Positions 50,801 through 58,820 are shown, counted from the stretch's first letter. The stretch: 64,000 nt of DNA from Membranipora membranacea (GCA_914767715.1 OU612074.1:23670062-23734061); one strand, 5' to 3'. Translations and numbers: made by a program. The notes: generated by a model not told the origin, from the sequence alone.

Positions 50801-53711
50801 GGGGAAACTGTCCCTCCCTAAATCATACAACAGCAACTTTGATCAGAATCATACTTTGTTGTCACCTTCTCACCAGGTTGTCTGCACAGCCTACCAAGCC
50901 TTGGCAGTTTGTCTCATACCCAATGTGTCTGCAGAGGTCACACACCCCAATGGGCTTTTATTCCTAGCTACTAATCTACTCATCAAACATGTACGGACTA
51001 TACTGACATGGCCTGTTTCTCGTATTACTGGTTATAAACCCAGAGACACTTACTTTTTATACTATCGCTGCCTTCACTGTACTGTACTGAGAGAGTCTCA
51101 TCTACATATAGAGAGGAGAAGGTTTAGTTGTTTTAGTCAGTTGTTGAGATACTAAAATCTAACTTGAGTTGATATTCGTAAGAACTGTTTTAGAGCACAA
51201 CGCATCAAATTTTTATATAAAACATTTTTCTGAGTATCATTTTATAACGGTACAACACTGCAACATTTTTATATTATACAGTATTTTAATATTTTTATTA
51301 TGAGCTCAACAGACGCTTTTATTTCTCAATCACTTGGCAGAGACAGAATAAATTATCCTATCCTATCCTACATCCTAACTGAATTGTGTTTTGTCCTCTC
51401 TGTGTGAGTCATGGTGAGACAGCAGGTAGAAGTTATCAGATAAAACAAGATCTGTATTGTAGGTAAGCTATAAAACACTTAATCATACACTGGTAATTAT
51501 TTTAGTAAATCAAATATTGATTCAATTTGAATAAAGATTGGTATTTTCATACTTTTGAGTTGCCCTTCCATATTTAAGAATAAAATGTACTACAATACTA
51601 CTTCTGACTTAGCTCAAGCGCTTAAACTGTGTTGGGATAGCTGGTAGTACATTTCATTATCATGCTACTAACAGCTATCCTGACACAGTTTGAGCGCTAA
51701 AACTACTTCTGACTCAGAGTTATTATTCTGTATGATGAAAGTTTAGGATAAAGTCAAAGTTCTGGTACATTGTGTTATATAAAGTAACCAGGCTCACCTG
51801 ATGTTTGTGTCAGTGTGGTTGCGTCAGCTAAAGGTTCCACATATACATCTAGTGGTTGGGATTGTTGATCACTCATCAGCTGCTCCTCTCCCTGATCCTG
51901 TTGGTTTATCTGATTGTTAGTACATCTGTACTGAGTATCACCCTGTGAAGGAGAAGTCTGATGAGAGATAGGTAGAGCTGCCTGAGAAGTGTAACCAGGA
52001 AGAAATCCTCTCTGGTTGTCTGAAAGTAGAAAACCAGTACAAAATATTATTAATATATTACCACAACCAAACCAAGACAATGAATTCTCTTAAGCCAAGG
52101 TCATATTCTTGTTGAATGTATTGTATTTCACAATTGATCACAGGCACTGTTGTGAGAAAGTTTAAATTGCGGAGCAAAAATGTACTGTCCTGGTCTCCAT
52201 TCAGGGGTGTACATCACTGTATCCCTTAAGGGGTGTACATCACTGTATCCCTTAAGGGGTGTACATATCACAGTCATCACTCAGGGGTGTACATCACTGT
52301 ATCCCTTAAGGGGTGTACATATCACTGTCATCACTCAGGGGTGTACATCACTCTCTCAACTCAGGGGTGTACATCACTGTATCCCTTAAGGGGTGTACAT
52401 ATCACTGTCATCACTCAGGGGTGTACATCACTGTATCCCTTAAGGGGTGTACATATCACTGTCATCACTCAGGGGTGTACATCACTCTCTCAACTCAGGG
52501 TGTACATCACTGTATCCCTTAAGGGGTGTACATATCACTGTCATCACTCAGGGGTGTACATCACTGTATCCCTTAAGGGGTGTACATATCACTGTCATCA
52601 CTCAGGGGTGTACATCACTCTCTCAACTCAGGGGTGTACATCACTGTATCCCTTAAGGGGTGTACATATCACTGTCATCACTCAGGGGTGTACATCACTG
52701 ACATGACTCAGGGGGGTACATCACTGTCTCTACTCAGAGTTGTACATCACTGTCTCCACTCAGGGGCGTACATCAATGACTTGACTAAGGAGTGTACATC
52801 ACCGGCGCCACTAAGGGGTGTACATCACTGTCTCCACTCAGGGGTGTACATCACCGACTTCACTCAGGGGTGTACATCACTGTCTCCGCTCAGGGGTGTA
52901 CATCACTGTCTCCACTCAGGGGTGTACATCACTCTCTCCGCTCAGGGGTGTACATCACTGTCTCCACTCAGGGGTGTACATCACTCTCTCCACTCAGGGG
53001 TGTACATCACCGACTTCACTCAGGGGTGTACATCACTGTCTCCGCTCAGGGGTGTACATCACTGTCTCCACTCAGGGGTGTACATCACTCTCTCCGCTCA
53101 GGGGTGTACATCACTGTCTCCACTCAGGGGTGTACATCACTCTCTCCACTCAGGGGTGTACATCACTGACTCTACTCAGGGGTGTACATCACTGACTTCA
53201 CTCAGGGGTGTACATCAATGACTTGACTAAGGAGTGTACATCACCGGCGCCACTAAAGGGTGTACATCACTGTCTCCACTCAGGGGTGTACATCACTCTC
53301 TCCACTCAGGGGTGTACATCACTGACTCCACTCAGGGGTGTACATCACTGGCTCCACTAATGGGTGTACATCACAGTGTCACTCAGGGGTGTATATCACT
53401 GCCTCTACTCAGGGGTGTACATCACTGCCTCTACTCAGGGTCGTATATCAGTTGTATATCACTTTCAGCTAGTCAGTGGATATTATGACTGTACCCAGTG
53501 AGAGCTGCTGATGACCGGTTCCATTCTGAGTGTGAGTCACTGATTATATTTGTATTTACTATCATATGTAATAATAATAAGGTACTAACAAACAGTAATT
53601 TTTATTACAGTGCAAACTCCACTCACCACCAGCAGGGCGATCTGTCCCTGAAGCCTGACGGTCTTCATCCACCCCTTCTTTGTCTAGTTTTCTTCTCTTC
53701 GCTGGATCCAT
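14680..53711 (-). CDS. LRR-Roc-COR-caspase protein (Roco GTPase fused to a caspase), ~1529 aa, 18 exons
   Basis: Exons, 5' to 3': 53711-53627, 52019-51798, 50322-50100, 49226-49086, 45793-45653, 40143-40003, 35342-35202, 31595-31458, 30884-30747, 21619-19710, 19508-19440, 19202-19051, 18560-18399, 17938-17698, 17484-17314, 16973-16864, 16346-16118, 14855-14680. Every junction is GT-AG and in phase; the sum is 4590 nt. Order of parts: NLS-like N-terminus (1-28), linker, LRRs (about 140-490), Roc GTPase with P-loop GETMAGKTS (about 536-544), DFGGH and THRDD, a COR region, then a caspase domain from about 1168. The caspase has SHG (His ~1256), QACAG (Cys ~1299) and both expected P1-Asp-binding Arg positions. 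Roco proteins are LRR-linked GTPases; caspases are Asp-specific cysteine proteases. The inferred role is signal-controlled proteolysis. Weakest parts are the first two exons, the last exon, and proof that the COR and caspase halves share one transcript. Confidence 0.78.
15230..15789. mobile_element. 546-bp MITE with ~65-bp terminal inverted repeats
   Basis: Ends ccggtaactgtaaattgctg and the matching reverse complement enclose 15237-15782 and are flanked by TAAAATT on both sides. The inverted repeats run to about 65 bp and include internal ctgaacag repeats. No transposase is encoded. It lies in the last intron of the Roco-caspase gene. The 7-8 bp duplication would fit a hAT-type element, but that is only a guess. 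Confidence 0.8.
16118..18560 (-). other. caspase domain exons (large and small subunit)
   Basis: Five exons. 18560-18399: RGRALIISNSYNGDRQGSEH, whose DRQG Arg matches the P1-binding Arg of caspases. 17938-17698: LVITSHGDEGSVGGSDGKQV and KPKIVIIQACAG, with the catalytic His and Cys. 17484-17314: a Pro/Gln-rich linker with DDDLVDLADKD and then ADLIIMQSSFE. 16973-16864: FLSTRKATVGSPFIRTLVTM, where the Arg matches the second P1-binding Arg and SPFIR replaces the usual SWFIQ. 16346-16118: the small-subunit end, YVASMPQTRCTFLGYKFFLE. This arrangement is that of a caspase, not a metacaspase. The residue after the catalytic Cys is Ala rather than the usual Arg, Gln or Gly. Confidence 0.9.
16590..16690 (-). 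mobile_element. tRNA-like sequence (SINE head or tRNA pseudogene)
   Basis: On the - strand a perfect T-arm, GTGGG TTCGAAG CCCAC, follows an A-box-like CGTAATCGGTTAGC about 55 bases upstream. The spacing resembles a tRNA with a long variable arm, but the acceptor stem does not pair, so a tRNA-derived SINE or pseudogene is more likely than a gene. Confidence 0.55.
19051..19508 (-). other. linker exons between COR region and caspase domain
   Basis: Exons 19508-19440 and 19202-19051, joined in phase to the Roc-COR exon and to the caspase exon. They encode about 74 residues, including VKVLEGYLQSVESRE and QLDEIVRIVNSDRAQIDPEI. No CARD, DED or death fold is recognised. Confidence 0.75.
19710..21619 (-). 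other. large exon: last LRR, Roc GTPase and COR region
   Basis: A 1910-nt exon from acceptor ttttcccatag to donor gtgagt. It starts with LSNLQKLDVSGNESLTRLPA (LRR), then a Roc domain with P-loop GETMAGKTSLVKSL, switch segment VFHDFGGHVIYHFTYPLS, and LVLTHRDD in place of the classic NKxD. The COR-like region follows, with WFPEDKDNIILQYFHEIGKV (COR proteins share the LxxxGxV type of motif here) and MWYKSRGKLANIVF. Near the end FYCSHCLLTKQSKPTI has a Cys-His-Cys cluster. Length and order fit Roco family proteins. Confidence 0.9.
22202..22269. repeat. 68-bp near-perfect palindrome without spacer
   Basis: Two 34-base arms meet at AGATCT (centre 22235/22236), with tgtgccctattagatctaat at the core and mismatches only toward the ends. 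Intronic in the Roco-caspase gene. Confidence 0.85.
22270..23156. other. intron sequence, nothing recognised
   Basis: Part of the ~9.1-kb intron between exons 30884-30747 and 21619-19710. No coding or structural feature was found here apart from ordinary AT-rich sequence. Confidence 0.5.
23157..24793 (-). mobile_element. LINE fragment A (endonuclease end plus start of reverse transcriptase, internally deleted)
   Basis: The - strand ORF from 24774 holds the second half of an apurinic-type endonuclease (SIVLGGDFNTLD and LGKSDHASV), a linker, and the first part of a reverse transcriptase (YRPISLLWHIGKLIE and LILYDFSKAFDN, the motif A region). The rest of the RT is missing. The sequence passes to a 3' end made of a short AAAC repeat (read as gtttgtttg on + at about 23162-23181). 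It is therefore a dead, 5'-truncated and internally deleted non-LTR retrotransposon of jockey/CR1-like type; the clade is uncertain. Confidence 0.8.
24797..28385 (-). mobile_element. LINE B (RTE-like endonuclease and start of RT), with internal triplication
   Basis: Starts near 28385 with IALLNVGTLTSKSREIAAVM and DILCLQETR, then NGVGICLSSYWQDKM, IVSAYAPQQGCEQ, an in-frame TAG, and VVVAGDLNGHVCMDRTGYER (endonuclease). The last copy continues to GKAAGPDEFPIEIVKRLG and RITPLYKQKGD, the beginning of the RT, and stops abruptly at 24797 against LINE A. These motifs fit the RTE/BovB group of LINEs. The catalytic RT core is absent, so the element cannot move on its own. Confidence 0.8.
25337..28003 (-). 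repeat. three tandem copies of an 889-bp LINE segment
   Basis: The segment runs from cctcctcaactatcctttct (at 25337, 26226 and 27115) through the endonuclease region. Copies begin 889 bp apart and look identical by eye: each holds the same antisense ORF of 128 codons and the same 5' part of the endonuclease ORF. Copies two and three end the endonuclease frame at the repeat joint (QERIVEEEWSWDL). Confidence 0.92.
28386..29480. other. intron sequence, nothing recognised
   Basis: AT-rich sequence between LINE B and the microsatellite at 29485. No exon, RNA gene or repeat structure is supported. Confidence 0.5.
29485..29727. repeat. CATA microsatellite with CATACCTA variant end
   Basis: About 37 tandem cata units followed by about 10 alternating catacctacata-type units. 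It gives long spurious ORFs of repeated Cys-Met-Tyr-Val or Met-Tyr-Val-Gly on the - strand. Confidence 0.95.
29974..30094 (-). pseudogene. decayed LRR exon
   Basis: Keeps the acceptor ttacag and the correct phase, and reads ICSLTNLEVLIFSGNGNLHT, FPSCIGDLKSLKKLDMRF and then an in-frame TGA at 29979-29977. The conserved C-terminal DLTEIPER part and the donor are lost. If spliced in, it would end the protein before the Roc domain, so it must be skipped or is a dead exon of the array. Confidence 0.85.
30241..31660 (-). repeat. 0.71-kb tandem duplication carrying an LRR exon
   Basis: Two copies about 710 bp apart (30241-30950 and 30951-31660), each holding one 138-nt LRR exon (30884-30747 and 31595-31458) and the same intron sequence. 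By eye they differ at only a few per cent of positions, with most exon changes at the variable LRR positions (e.g. CLSSN against NLSSN). Confidence 0.9.
31661..32239. other. intron sequence, nothing recognised
   Basis: No exon or clear repeat was recognised between the LRR tandem duplication and the repeated block that starts near 32240. Confidence 0.45.
32240..33640. repeat. partial copy of the large intron repeat
   Basis: A mosaic of pieces also found at 37640-37800, 42170-43240 and 47820-48480, including a retroelement C-terminal fragment (near 32300-32470) and a ~465-bp insertion (about 33030-33540). The order of pieces differs from the other copies, indicating deletions or recombination between them. 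Confidence 0.75.
33632..33765. mobile_element. 116-bp foldback MITE with 9-bp target duplication
   Basis: Arms starting TAGTTTAAGTGCTCAAACGG and ending in the reverse complement span 33641-33756 and are flanked by GCGATTAGT on both sides. The element is almost entirely a hairpin. A 9-bp duplication fits the Mutator superfamily. The same insertion is present at 48523-48639. Confidence 0.85.
33766..35160. other. intron with a possible LRR exon remnant
   Basis: Mostly unrecognised. At about 34710-34740 tcaggtatctgtgttag matches the 3' end of the type II LRR exons, but the donor has become agtaaa and the rest cannot be aligned, so it is at most a relic. Confidence 0.4.
37600..37945 (+). mobile_element. 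LINE 3' end fragment with TGAAAC tail
   Basis: The + strand frame reads RHFNKIASDREHPLFSRIIR and SCLNTTFRPKTCKTQKHAKS, resembling the C-terminal tail of LINE polyproteins (R-rich, RPxxxxT then SF). It ends after AATAAAC with a short tgaaac repeat. The same fragment lies at 43220-43569 with one more tail unit. Confidence 0.6.
37950..38222. mobile_element. 273-bp inverted-repeat element with tRNA-like middle
   Basis: About 90-bp arms begin gtggtacgtcacaac and include aagatgatgatcaaaattca. Between them is a tRNA-like stretch: GCCTAGTGGCGCGATGGTAG (A-box-like), a CCACA/TGTGG stem, then GATTCGGGTCC (B-box-like). The second copy is at 43574-43858. No clear target duplication is seen. Confidence 0.75.
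38392..38558. mobile_element. foldback element made of inverted SINE-body sequence
   Basis: Arms of about 75-80 bp beginning ttaatggcgaggctgcaatg, and the reverse complement at the right end. The same sequence forms the body of the tRNA-derived SINE near 13.7 kb, so this element looks like two SINE bodies joined head to head. The second copy is at 44028-44194. Confidence 0.75.
38620..39620 (+). pseudogene. LINE reverse transcriptase remnant
   Basis: Broken + strand frames show FLDMSKAFDRME (RT motif A), TPQGTLLGPIFWLLYID (motif B) and IDKYGDDLTKT (a form of the FADD motif C), in the usual RT order but with stop codons between them. Dead non-LTR retrotransposon. Confidence 0.8.
43220..43569 (+). 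mobile_element. LINE 3' end fragment, second copy
   Basis: Duplicate of the fragment at 37600, with three tgaaac tail units. The C-terminal frame is intact over 73 codons. Confidence 0.6.
43574..43858. mobile_element. inverted-repeat element with tRNA-like middle, second copy
   Basis: Duplicate of 37950-38222 inside the second intron copy; it has a short extra stretch (caggcaatgc) before the tRNA-like part. Confidence 0.75.
44028..44194. mobile_element. foldback element of SINE-body sequence, second copy
   Basis: Duplicate of 38392-38558 within the second intron copy. Confidence 0.75.
44250..45260 (+). pseudogene. LINE reverse transcriptase remnant, second copy
   Basis: Duplicate of 38620-39620. 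Here the motif B region reads NGTPQGTLLGPIFWLLYID in a 70-codon open frame, because a stop codon of the other copy is absent. Other parts remain broken. Confidence 0.8.
48514..48648. mobile_element. foldback MITE, second copy of the 33.6-kb insertion
   Basis: Element 48523-48639 flanked by GCGATTAGT, the same target as at 33632. It was therefore copied with its surroundings, not inserted anew. Confidence 0.85.
49710..49957. mobile_element. ~246-bp inverted-repeat element
   Basis: Arms of about 100 bp starting taggtaaatt, with aatcattaatcataatcatt inside, fold back on each other around a short middle. No clear target duplication is seen. Non-coding; a MITE is likely. Confidence 0.7.
50325..51600. 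other. intron with a possible + strand retroelement 3' end
   Basis: No exon is seen. At about 51340-51375 AATAAATT followed by repeated atcct units resembles the 3' tail of a LINE on the + strand; the upstream sequence has no recognisable RT. Confidence 0.35.
51601..51714. mobile_element. 96-bp foldback MITE with 9-bp target duplication
   Basis: Element 51610-51705 flanked on both sides by CTTCTGACT. Ends TAGCTCAAGCGCTTAAACTG and the near reverse complement are related to the 33.6-kb family. It is an independent insertion and supports the 9-bp duplication length. Confidence 0.8.
51798..53711 (-). other. first two exons of the Roco-caspase gene (N-terminus)
   Basis: Exon 1 (53711-53627) starts MDPAKRRKLDKEGVDEDRQA; PAKRRKLD closely resembles a monopartite nuclear localisation signal. 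Donor gtgagt. Exon 2 (52019-51798, after ctactttcag) is a Gln/Thr-rich low-complexity segment, including NNQINQQDQGEEQLMSDQQS. It joins in phase to 50322-50100. The start was chosen as the first ATG of an open, phase-compatible exon; an additional upstream exon cannot be excluded. Confidence 0.6.
52190..53465 (+). repeat. ~26-bp minisatellite with higher-order structure, Roco-caspase intron 1
   Basis: About 48 units built on ggggtgtacatcactgtctc. In 52200-52700 the units form a ~134-bp higher-order repeat (ctgtatcccttaa, catatcactgtcatc and ctctctcaactc variants in order). In 52800-53200 a second higher-order block recurs. The long ORFs here are by-products of the repeat. Confidence 0.92.
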
Positions 53712-56480
53712 GATCTTCTTACAGGACTAGATAGGCATTATGTGTATGAATCCTCTGAGTCCCTCTGTGAACTAAAATATAACGTCAACACAAAGGCATT
53801 TAGGACATCATTATTTTCACCTGATTGTTAATGACTGTTAGATTTGGATTCAGTCTGACGTTTAACCATTATAACCCACTTACAGATATAACAATGGTTG
53901 TGTGGCTGTATTAGGTGTAGTATCTCACAGTAATACAAGAGACACAAAACCATAAAAGTGTAGGGATGCTTCATGAGGCCTGTCTCACAACACTAAGGGT
54001 CTACAGAGCACCAGGGTATCCGCTGATGTAGGGCCTGCATGAGTCATTACAAAGTTCTGAAATGTACATAACATATAAGGTTGAGGGTGTATCGATGTCC
54101 ACCAAGCCTTCATTTGGTTTTGTGAAATGAATCTGGGTTTACGGATTGGGCCTTTAGACTGCATACACAGACTTATGACTGTCTCACAACATCTCAAAAC
54201 TGAAACCTGTAGTGTCTGTGTTGTGAGACCGCCTAGGTTGGTTTATGTCCATCCCATTTGATTGAGAACCTTAACAATATTGGTAGGCACAATGGGCTGT
54301 ACCAGCACAAACTTTCAATGTAGAATTTGGGTTGTGCCCTTAAAATACTGGACCGTATTGCTCAATGGTTGGATGATAGGACTTGTGCTATTAGCTGACT
54401 TTGGTTACACATTAACGTACTAATAGATTGCCAGCCATCCTTTACTTTTGGTGCTTTAGTTACCAAAGTAAGCTACTTGTCCACTCCTAGCCTGTCTTAA
54501 CAAGCTTTGTTCAGTGGGGGGGGGGGGGGAGGGAAACTGAACACCGAACAAAGCTTGTCCCTCCATGCATAAAAAACTTAGTATTACTATCTAGTATTGT
54601 ATGCTAGGCATGCATTGAATCTGCATTGCTATATATTTGAGAAACAGACACAGAATGTCTACAACTAAGAATATCTCCACTCATGTTGGCTCTTTCTAGC
54701 CAACCCAAGACTATTTCCTACCTTAGCATGCATCACCTAGGCTAGCATACTTTCAGCTTGTTCTAGATCTTTCAGCAAACTTCCTGTTGTTGTGAGTTTA
54801 GATTGACAAGTGATGCAGTCTTTGAGTTTCATTTTGATGACTTTTTCCATTGGGATCCCCACTTCCCAAAGACTTGGAAAACCCCAACAGAAGTGGGTCA
54901 ACATCTATAAGCCGCTTGATTGGACCTTCATTGCCTAGTTAGCCAATCACAATAGCTGTTTTAATGACTCAACCCTTCCCTTTCTACAGGCAATGATATG
55001 TCCAAGAGGGCACAACTCACATATCTTGCCTGTCATTTAATAAAACTGAAAATAATATTACGTTTTTATTTGGATTAAGGTCAAGCTGTGAGCATTCTCC
55101 CTGATGTGAGCTCACAATAAAACATAAGAAGGAAGCAATGTATATATATATATATATATATAGAGCGGTTAACGGTTAAGAACCGTTATTAAACATGCCA
55201 ATTAAACAACAAACAATGACAAGAAATAATGTTGGCATAGTCATAAAAAAACGCCTTCAAACAGTCATTTATATCAGGGCTAATCAAATATGGTAGAGAC
55301 TGCTTTTGAAAACTTATTTAGTAATGAGGAAGGAACTGATTGAATTCATTAGCTTACAACACATTTTATTATCGCTATGGGCCCTTAAATTTAGCACTTG
55401 GCTATGGTTATTGTACCAGTTTTTATGACAACATGTATTTGCATAGGGGCAGCACACACACTGATTGCAGATCGACTCTGTGATATGAGTCTCTCTGCAC
55501 CGTAGTGACAATGCCGCATGAGGCCCAATTGACCTAATTAGACTTTTTTTAGAAAAGCTAACTTTTATCCAGTTTGTGTGGGGTGACTTTACAGTTGGAC
55601 AACTCACGCACGTTCGCATTAATTCAGTTGCTACTGTGCAAAGATGCCCAACCTTTTTTGATTGGTGCACATGAGCAAACTGGGCAGCACACAAAATAAT
55701 TACCTTATTTTCTATTCAATCTGCATGACATGACAGTTTCCGGTCCCTGATCATCAAAAGGAAGTGATCAATAAAATTCATCAAGACAGTAGGAGAAATT
55801 GCAAAGTAACAATAGAATTAAAAATTCAAGTGTTTAACAGATTTCATTTAATAAAAATAAAACTGTATAATTTAGTGAGGTCTCACTGAGTACATGTTGA
55901 CACCACTGTTATTGTTTCTTACTTGAGGGATAGATTTCTTCTGTGTTACGACTTACGCTGAAGGTTATTCTAATTATACCCTGAAGGCCATTTGGTAAAT
56001 TTGTTAGAATATTTATACATGTTCCATGTGACATGCTCCAAACCTAAATCACAGCATCATTTGATTTCCTTTTTATGGTACTGACACTGGCAGCGTTCAT
56101 TGTGTTAAATTATATATATAGTCATGAGATAGAATTCGAGTTTTACATAGAAGAGTATGCTTGTCATAGAATACTCTGTGTGTATCATTGGTGAGAAATA
56201 AGGAAATTCATGGTTTCCCCAGCAAACTCCCATATATAAGCTGTTCATTTTACACCCAATACTTCGGTATAATAAAAACATTAACTGTCACATGATTAGA
56301 GTTTGTATGGTTAACTGCACACCGAGTATAACAATAATTGGAAGTTTTTTGTTAATTGGCACAAAGATTTATTGTTAGGGTTATGGGGGTTGTTTCTCTT
56401 GATGTTTCATGCTAGGCAGGTGCTCTATTATACAGAGTGCTGTATGCTCATGTCATGTTAATGTCAGAATGATGCATTGT
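53712..56480. other. intergenic region
   Basis: No gene is recognised. 54490-54570 has a small inverted repeat (acaagctttgttc and gaacaaagcttgt) around a G run. About 55290-55735 is related in diverged form to about 58960-59165 (shared tctattcaatctgcatgac-like ends), so it is a dispersed repeat of unknown type. Confidence 0.5.
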
Positions 56481-56492
56481 GGGAAATTTTGA

Positions 56493-57660
56493 GGGAATGT
56501 TCTGTTTTCGGTGCTCTGTGTGGGAATGTTCTGTTTTCGGTGCTCTGTGTGGGAATGTTCTGTTGTCGGTGCTCTGTGTGGGAATGTTCTGTTGTCGGTA
56601 CTCTGTGTGGGAATGTTCTGTTGTCGGTACTCTGTGTGGGAATGTTCTGTTGTCGGTGATCTGTGTGGGAATGTTCTGTTGTCGGTGCTCTGTGTGGGAA
56701 TGTTCTGTTGTCGGTACTCTGTGTGGGAATGTTCTGTTGTCGGTACTCTGTGTGGGAATGTTCTGTTGTCGGTGATCTGTGTGGGAATGTTCTGTTGTCG
56801 GTGCTCTGTGTGGGAATGTTCTGTTGTCGGTACTCTGTGTGGGAATGTTCTGTTGTCGGTACTCTGTGTGGGAATGTTCTGTTGTCGGTACTCTGTGTGG
56901 GAATGTTCTGTTGTCGGTGCTCTGTGTGGGAATGTTCTGTTGTCGGTGATCTGTGTGGGAATGTTCTGTTGTCGGTGATCTGTGTGGGAATGTTCTGTTG
57001 TCGGTGATCTGTGTGGGAATGTTCTGTTGTCGGTGCTCTGTGTGGGAATGTTCTGTTGTCGGTACTCTGTGTGGGAATGTTCTGTTGTCGGTGATCTGTC
57101 TGGGAATGTTCTGTTGTCGGTACTCTGTGTGGGAATGTTCTGTTGTCGGTACTCTGTGTGGGAATGTTCTGTTGTCGGTACTCTGTGTGGGAATGTTCTG
57201 TTGTCGGTACTCTGTGTGGGAATGTTCTGTTGTCGGTGCTCTGTGTGGGAATGTTCTGTTGTCGGTACTCTGTGTGGGAATGTTCTGTTGTCGGTACTCT
57301 GTGTGGGAATGTTCTGTTGTCGGTGCTCTGTGTGGGAATGTTCTGTTGTCGGTACTCTGTGTGGGAATGTTCTGTTGTCGGTACTCTGTGTGGGAATGTT
57401 CTGTTGTCGGTGCTCTGTGTGGGAATGTTCTGTTGTCGGTACTCTGTGTGGGAATGTTCTGTTGTCGGTACTCTGTGTGGGAATGTTCTGTTGTCGGTGC
57501 TCTGTGTGGGAATGTTCTGTTGTCGGTACTCTGTGTGGGAATGTTCTGTTGTCGGTACTCTGTGTGGGAATGTTCTGTTGTCGGTGCTCTGTGTGGGAAT
57601 GTTCTGTTGTCGGTACTCTGTGTGGGAATGTTCTGTTGTCGGTGCTCTGTGTGGGAATGT
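56493..57660. repeat. 29-bp minisatellite, about 40 units
   Basis: The unit contains tgggaatgttctgttgtcgg followed by tgctc, tactc or tgatc and tgtg. The order of the three variants is not random: a four-unit pattern (116 bp) at about 56600-56860 and a three-unit pattern (87 bp) at about 57230-57640. Because 29 is not divisible by three, all frames of a strand read the same 29-residue peptide, giving open frames of up to 422 codons that are not genes. Confidence 0.95.
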
Positions 57661-58065
57661 AGCATTTCATAGATACAATATCTTATCCCTGTGATTCTAC
57701 TGAACCTTCTTACCATGTGATTCTACTGAAGAAGATGTTAGTAAACAAATGTGTCCCAAACAACAAATATAAGTTTACTTTAATGCCAGAGTTATGTGCC
57801 CTTGATACAGGAGAGAACAGCTATCTACTTAATCAATGAGTTAGTTCTCACAGTTATGTTATGTTACTGATCAGAACTCCGGAGAGCACATAAGATCATG
57901 TTCACAGTATGGGAGATACGCAAGGTCGATCTTGCAAGTTATACAATATTTGAATATCTGATACATTGATACGTGCACAAAAGTAAAAATGTGTACTCGG
58001 TTCAAATGAGTTCTTACAGTTCTTAGATCGTTACACACTTATTTAGATCTACCTACTAGTTACTC
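57661..58065. other. intergenic, nothing recognised
   Basis: Sequence between the minisatellite and the start of the nucleoplasmin-like duplication. No feature seen. Confidence 0.5.
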
Positions 58066-58128
58066 TGTGTTATATATCAGGTGTGTCTGGGTCGAGGAGC
58101 TAAACCAGGAGAGAGAAATATACTAGAG

Positions 58129-58820
58129 TTAAGCTGTAGCTCCACGTAACGATGTATTCACAGGCCGATGGCATGTCTAGACATGCTAGGCCGATCTCAC
58201 ACTGCTACACAGGCCTATGAGTTATTACTCGATGGTTTAGTGAGTTATAGTGGGGTAATAAACCAGGTGCCTAGATTGACCAATTAACTCCCTCAGTTCA
58301 ATCGATTGACCAATGATATTTAATGGGCGTGTTAACAAATGACCGGATATAGTGTCATATTAAATCCGGGTCTTTGTCACTTAGAATCTTCACCAAATAA
58401 AATTTCATTCTTCTGTAAAATTGATTTTCCTATTCTATACTATGGATGTCATGTCAGGACAGCTTCCATTTCCAAGTGATACAGCTATTACCTTCCATAT
58501 TTTCACTACAGCACCACTCCTATCTTTGTAGTTATGGTCTTTTTTATCATAAATAGGAGGATGTGATTTAACTACAGATATTATCAACTCCTCCATTTTT
58601 GATAGCCTGTCACGATTTGATAGATGACGTGTTTAACCGCGTAATTATTTAAGCAAGCAATCAACAACCAATCAGCATAGAGGATCGTCTAGATCACTCG
58701 GGCAAAAGACCAACAAGTTTGATGTCCACTTAACACGAGTAATCACTCGTGCAGATCCACCGATTAACCACTTGTGACCCCAAATCGATGTAAAAATCGT
58801 TACGTGGAGCAACAGCTTTA
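58129..58820. mobile_element. 686-bp MITE inserted in exon 3 of the nucleoplasmin pseudogene
   Basis: Element 58132-58817 with ends AGCTGTAGCTCCACGTAACG and the near reverse complement (one mismatch), flanked by TTA on both sides. The uninterrupted sequence GAGTTAGAAGCG is seen in the intact gene at about 9863-9874, which fixes the insertion point. No transposase is seen. Confidence 0.88.

Noticed and set aside
50856-51155. 99-codon + strand ORF in a Roco-caspase intron
   Set aside because: No family resemblance; probably retroelement-derived, next to an atcct tail.
52190-53465. CRISPR-like regular repeats
   Set aside because: There are no unique spacers between repeats, units vary gradually, and the DNA is from an animal genome.
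52233-53488. Open frames of up to 213 codons on the + strand
   Set aside because: By-products of the ~26-bp minisatellite in an intron of a - strand gene.
55314-55694. 126-codon Cys/His-rich - strand ORF
   Set aside because: Falls in a dispersed repeat also present, with stops, near 59.0-59.16 kb; no splice or domain support.
56448-57716. Open frames of 400-422 codons on the - strand with Arg/Thr/His-rich repeats
   Set aside because: All frames of the 29-bp minisatellite are open and read the same 29-residue unit; there are no splice sites or non-repeat domain.
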